From assembly GCF_004297875.1 (NCBI RefSeq), contig NZ_SCSK01000069.1, forward strand, positions 59,674 to 123,673: a stretch of 64,000 nt of DNA, written 5' to 3'. Source of the DNA: Pandoraea sp. GTDB lineage: Bacteria; Pseudomonadota; Gammaproteobacteria; Burkholderiales; Burkholderiaceae. How positions within the stretch are numbered: the stretch's first letter is position 1; each line of letters opens with the position of its first letter. This document shows, in pieces, positions 62,490 to 64,000 of the stretch. A program made the position numbers and the translations under genes. Under the pieces are notes generated by a model that made no database searches, was not told where the DNA came from, and saw nothing but the letters and a program-made list of their open reading frames with translations.

Positions 62490-62957
62490 GGTTAATGCCC
62501 TCGCTCAAGTGATGGCCATTGCGGCCAGGCGATTCGCCACCGCCTTGCCCGGCGTTCTCGCAACGGGTGACGTTTGGACTGCGTTGCAATCTTGCCGTCG
62601 ATGGCCGTGCGCATGGTGGCAGACTCCGCCGCGCTCAACGTCTTGGCCGATTCTATCGCGGGTATGCCAGACATAGATGCAGTCCGCGCGGTCGTGCAAC
62701 AAACATCGAAGCGCTGTTCGTCGTTGCACAGGGACTGTCAGTCGCATGCGCATTCACCCAGGTCATCGGTCGGGCAAGCCCGCACTCCCGCTGTCGCAGA
62801 TGCGGAACACGATCAGCGGCGCGAACATTTTCAGAAATTTCATTTAATTCACTAATTTCACTTAATGCACTTATTTCGTTTAATATAGACAGCATATCGC
62901 CTTGCCACCGTTCCGCGGCTGCCAGGCGTGAGTCCACATAACGAGAAAGGGGGCAAT
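62490..62957. other. Gene-free stretch with three 18-bp tandem repeats
   Basis: No gene is supported between the methyltransferase and the antitoxin. The right half turns AT-rich (62830-62890) and holds the 18-bp repeats. It should contain the promoter and operator of the toxin-antitoxin operon. Confidence 0.6.
62837..62890 (+). repeat. Three imperfect 18-bp direct repeats
   Basis: Three units in exact 18-bp register: ATTTCATTTAATTCACTA (62837-62854), ATTTCACTTAATGCACTT (62855-62872) and ATTTCGTTTAATATAGAC (62873-62890). The shared core is ATTTC-N-TTAAT. They end 67 bases before the antitoxin start and may be operator sites for it. Read on the minus strand they encode hexad-like LNEIS repeats, so a decayed coding region is an alternative. 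Confidence 0.7.
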
Positions 62958-63428
62958 ATGCGCACCATAGACCGAATTAGCGAAATGACGCCGCCACCAC
63001 TCACCGACGATGAGTTGGAGATGGCTCGCGTCGCGCAGCGCTGCATCATGGAGGCGCTGGATCATTCCAGGGCGGCAGCAATCACGCTCACCACCGACAC
63101 GGGCGAGCACCCGTCGGTAAACGTCCCGCCTGCGGCATTGAAACTCATCGGCCAACTGCTGGGCGCAATGGGTGAGGGCCGCTCGATCACCCTGATGCCG
63201 ACGAATCGGGAATTCACCACGGTAGAAGCGGCTCATTTTTTGAATGTGTCGCGACCGTTCGTGATCAAGGAAATTGAAGAAGGCCGGTTGCCCCATCGCA
63301 TGGTGGGCACACATCGCCGGATTGCCTTAGATGACCTGGTGGCGTACGCAAACAAGATGCGCGAGAAACAGGCAGGTGCACTCGAGCGTATGGCCAACAA
63401 CGCGCGCGAGCTGGGTCTGGACTATTGA
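62958..63428 (+). CDS. HTH (excisionase/MerR-like) antitoxin
   Basis: The start at 62958 (MRTIDRISEMTPPPLTDDEL) follows AAAGGGGG; an upstream ATG-like start at 62928 is less likely. The 156-residue protein has an N-terminal dimerisation-like part and a DNA-binding segment of the excisionase type, FTTVEAAHFLNVSRPFVIKEIEEGRLPHRMVGTHRRI. This arrangement is found in antitoxins paired with PIN toxins. The stop is immediately followed by the PIN toxin start (63430), so they form one operon. It should bind both the toxin and the operator upstream. Confidence 0.85.
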   Translation: MRTIDRISEMTPPPLTDDELEMARVAQRCIMEALDHSRAAAITLTTDTGEHPSVNVPPAALKLIGQLLGAMGEGRSITLMPTNREFTTVEAAHFLNVSRPFVIKEIEEGRLPHRMVGTHRRIALDDLVAYANKMREKQAGALERMANNARELGLDY

Positions 63429-63429
63429 G

Positions 63430-63945
63430 ATGGCCGGCAATGCCCGTTATGCAGCCCTGCTGGATGCGTGTGTTCTGTATCCGATCGCCATGACCGACTC
63501 GTTGATGAGTCTGGCTACCGCCGGACTGTTTGCAGCCAAGTGGTCGACGAAAATCGAGCAGGAATGGATTGCGGCGCTCGAACTGCGCCGACCGGACTTG
63601 AGGGGCAAGCTCGAGTTTCGACGGAATTGCATGCGCGAGGCGGTGCCCGACTGGGAGGTTCCCGAAGTTGCCTGGGCACCGCTCGTCGCGAGTTACGAAC
63701 TCCCGGATCCAAATGACCGGCATGTGCTCGCGGCTGCCGTTGCCGGCCATGTGGACTGCATCGTGACTGAGAATCTCCGTGATTTTCCGTCGACGACCGT
63801 CGACGCGTACGGCATCGAGGTAGTCAGTCCCGACCGTTTCATCATCAATCAATGGGATCTGGATCCGCTCGCGACCATGACGAGCAAAAGTCAAATCTGG
63901 TGTACGGTGGGTCGGCAGCATGATCAGGCGACAAGCAGTTGCTGA
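63430..63945 (+). CDS. PIN-domain toxin, C-terminus probably truncated
   Basis: The 171-residue frame starts one base after the antitoxin stop. The first PIN acidic residue is in YAALLDACVLYP (Asp12), and the last motif is DPNDRHVLAAAVAGHVDCIVTENLRDFP, with the expected aspartates. PIN proteins cut RNA using Mg2+. After VVSPDRFIINQWDLDPLA the sequence MTSKSQIWCTVGRQHDQ does not fit the family, whose members often run about 20-40 residues longer with helices. It overlaps the end of a minus-strand gene at 63924, so the 3' end may have been replaced by inserted DNA. Confidence 0.8.
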   Translation: MAGNARYAALLDACVLYPIAMTDSLMSLATAGLFAAKWSTKIEQEWIAALELRRPDLRGKLEFRRNCMREAVPDWEVPEVAWAPLVASYELPDPNDRHVLAAAVAGHVDCIVTENLRDFPSTTVDAYGIEVVSPDRFIINQWDLDPLATMTSKSQIWCTVGRQHDQATSSC

Positions 63946-64000
63946 GCCGGTGTGCTGTCGATCACCGGGGTTCCATCCTTGAAGGGGATGCCCTTCAGGA
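63924..64000 (-). CDS. C-terminal end of an unidentified gene cut by the window edge
   Basis: On the minus strand an open frame enters at 64000 and stops at a TGA (63926-63924). Its last residues read LKGIPFKDGTPVIDSTPAQQ, then LLVA. I do not recognise the family. It overlaps the last seven codons and the stop of the PIN toxin, which suggests that it arrived later, as in a mobile element. Confidence 0.45.
   Translation of the reverse strand, partial: LKGIPFKDGTPVIDSTPAQQLLVA

Overview
The window is high-GC DNA from a beta-proteobacterium, most likely a member of the Burkholderiaceae. The basis is the Burkholderia-type general porin, the DUF2239, DUF1993, DUF4087 and YbdK proteins, a DedA-PAP2-LssY fusion, and the density of LysR/TetR/AraC-controlled catabolic operons. 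The genus cannot be fixed from the window alone. It is chromosome-like: no tRNA, rRNA, CRISPR array, prophage or intact insertion sequence is visible. Accessory traces lie mainly at the right end (toxin-antitoxin pair, cut-off gene) and in a CoA-transferase remnant near 52.5 kb.

Layout. (1) 1-6.9 kb: a TetR-controlled minus-strand operon in the order MaoC hydratase, crotonase, Cys-less DUF35 protein, Cys-less SCP2-thiolase-like protein, PaaK-type CoA ligase and two family III CoA-transferases. The set resembles steroid side-chain hydratase/retro-aldolase systems. (2) 7.1-10.6 kb: a porin, two small secreted proteins, a candidate structured small RNA and a small membrane protein. (3) 10.7-15.9 kb: a self-contained TetR, HlyD-lipoprotein, ABC ATPase, ABC permease and NodT-type outer membrane factor efflux operon. 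(4) 15.9-18.2 kb: YigZ and a DnaQ-UvrC fusion nuclease. (5) 18.3-21.0 kb: a squalene/phytoene synthase, cytochrome P450 and ABM-monooxygenase cluster. (6) 21.1-25.6 kb: pirin, a VOC protein, and an HMG-CoA-lyase plus CoA-transferase pair with a LysR. (7) 25.8-27.7 kb: a lone Tle3-like type VI lipase effector.

(8) 27.8-42.7 kb is the best understood part: a complete furan catabolic locus, hmfF-G-A-B-C-D-E-H plus an MFS transporter, with a divergent LysR and aldehyde dehydrogenase. It would take 5-hydroxymethylfurfural and furfural through 2,5-furandicarboxylate and 2-furoate to 2-furoyl-CoA, and then to 2-oxoglutarate. (9) 42.7-47.5 kb: a di-iron fatty acid hydroxylase, an AraC regulator, two tandem PhyH-type dioxygenases and a divergent LysR.

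(10) 47.5-58.2 kb: DUF4087, DedA-PAP2-LssY, a DMT transporter with a histidine-rich tail, DUF2239, DUF1993, a CoA-transferase remnant, a GST, a SHOCT protein, a copper/silver P1B-ATPase behind a CueR-type 19-bp-spacer promoter, and YbdK. (11) 58.2-64 kb: a gene-poor kilobase, an AraC/SDR divergent pair, a secreted SH3-like protein, a methyltransferase, and an HTH antitoxin with a PIN toxin preceded by three 18-bp tandem repeats. The last 77 bases hold the end of an unidentified minus-strand gene.
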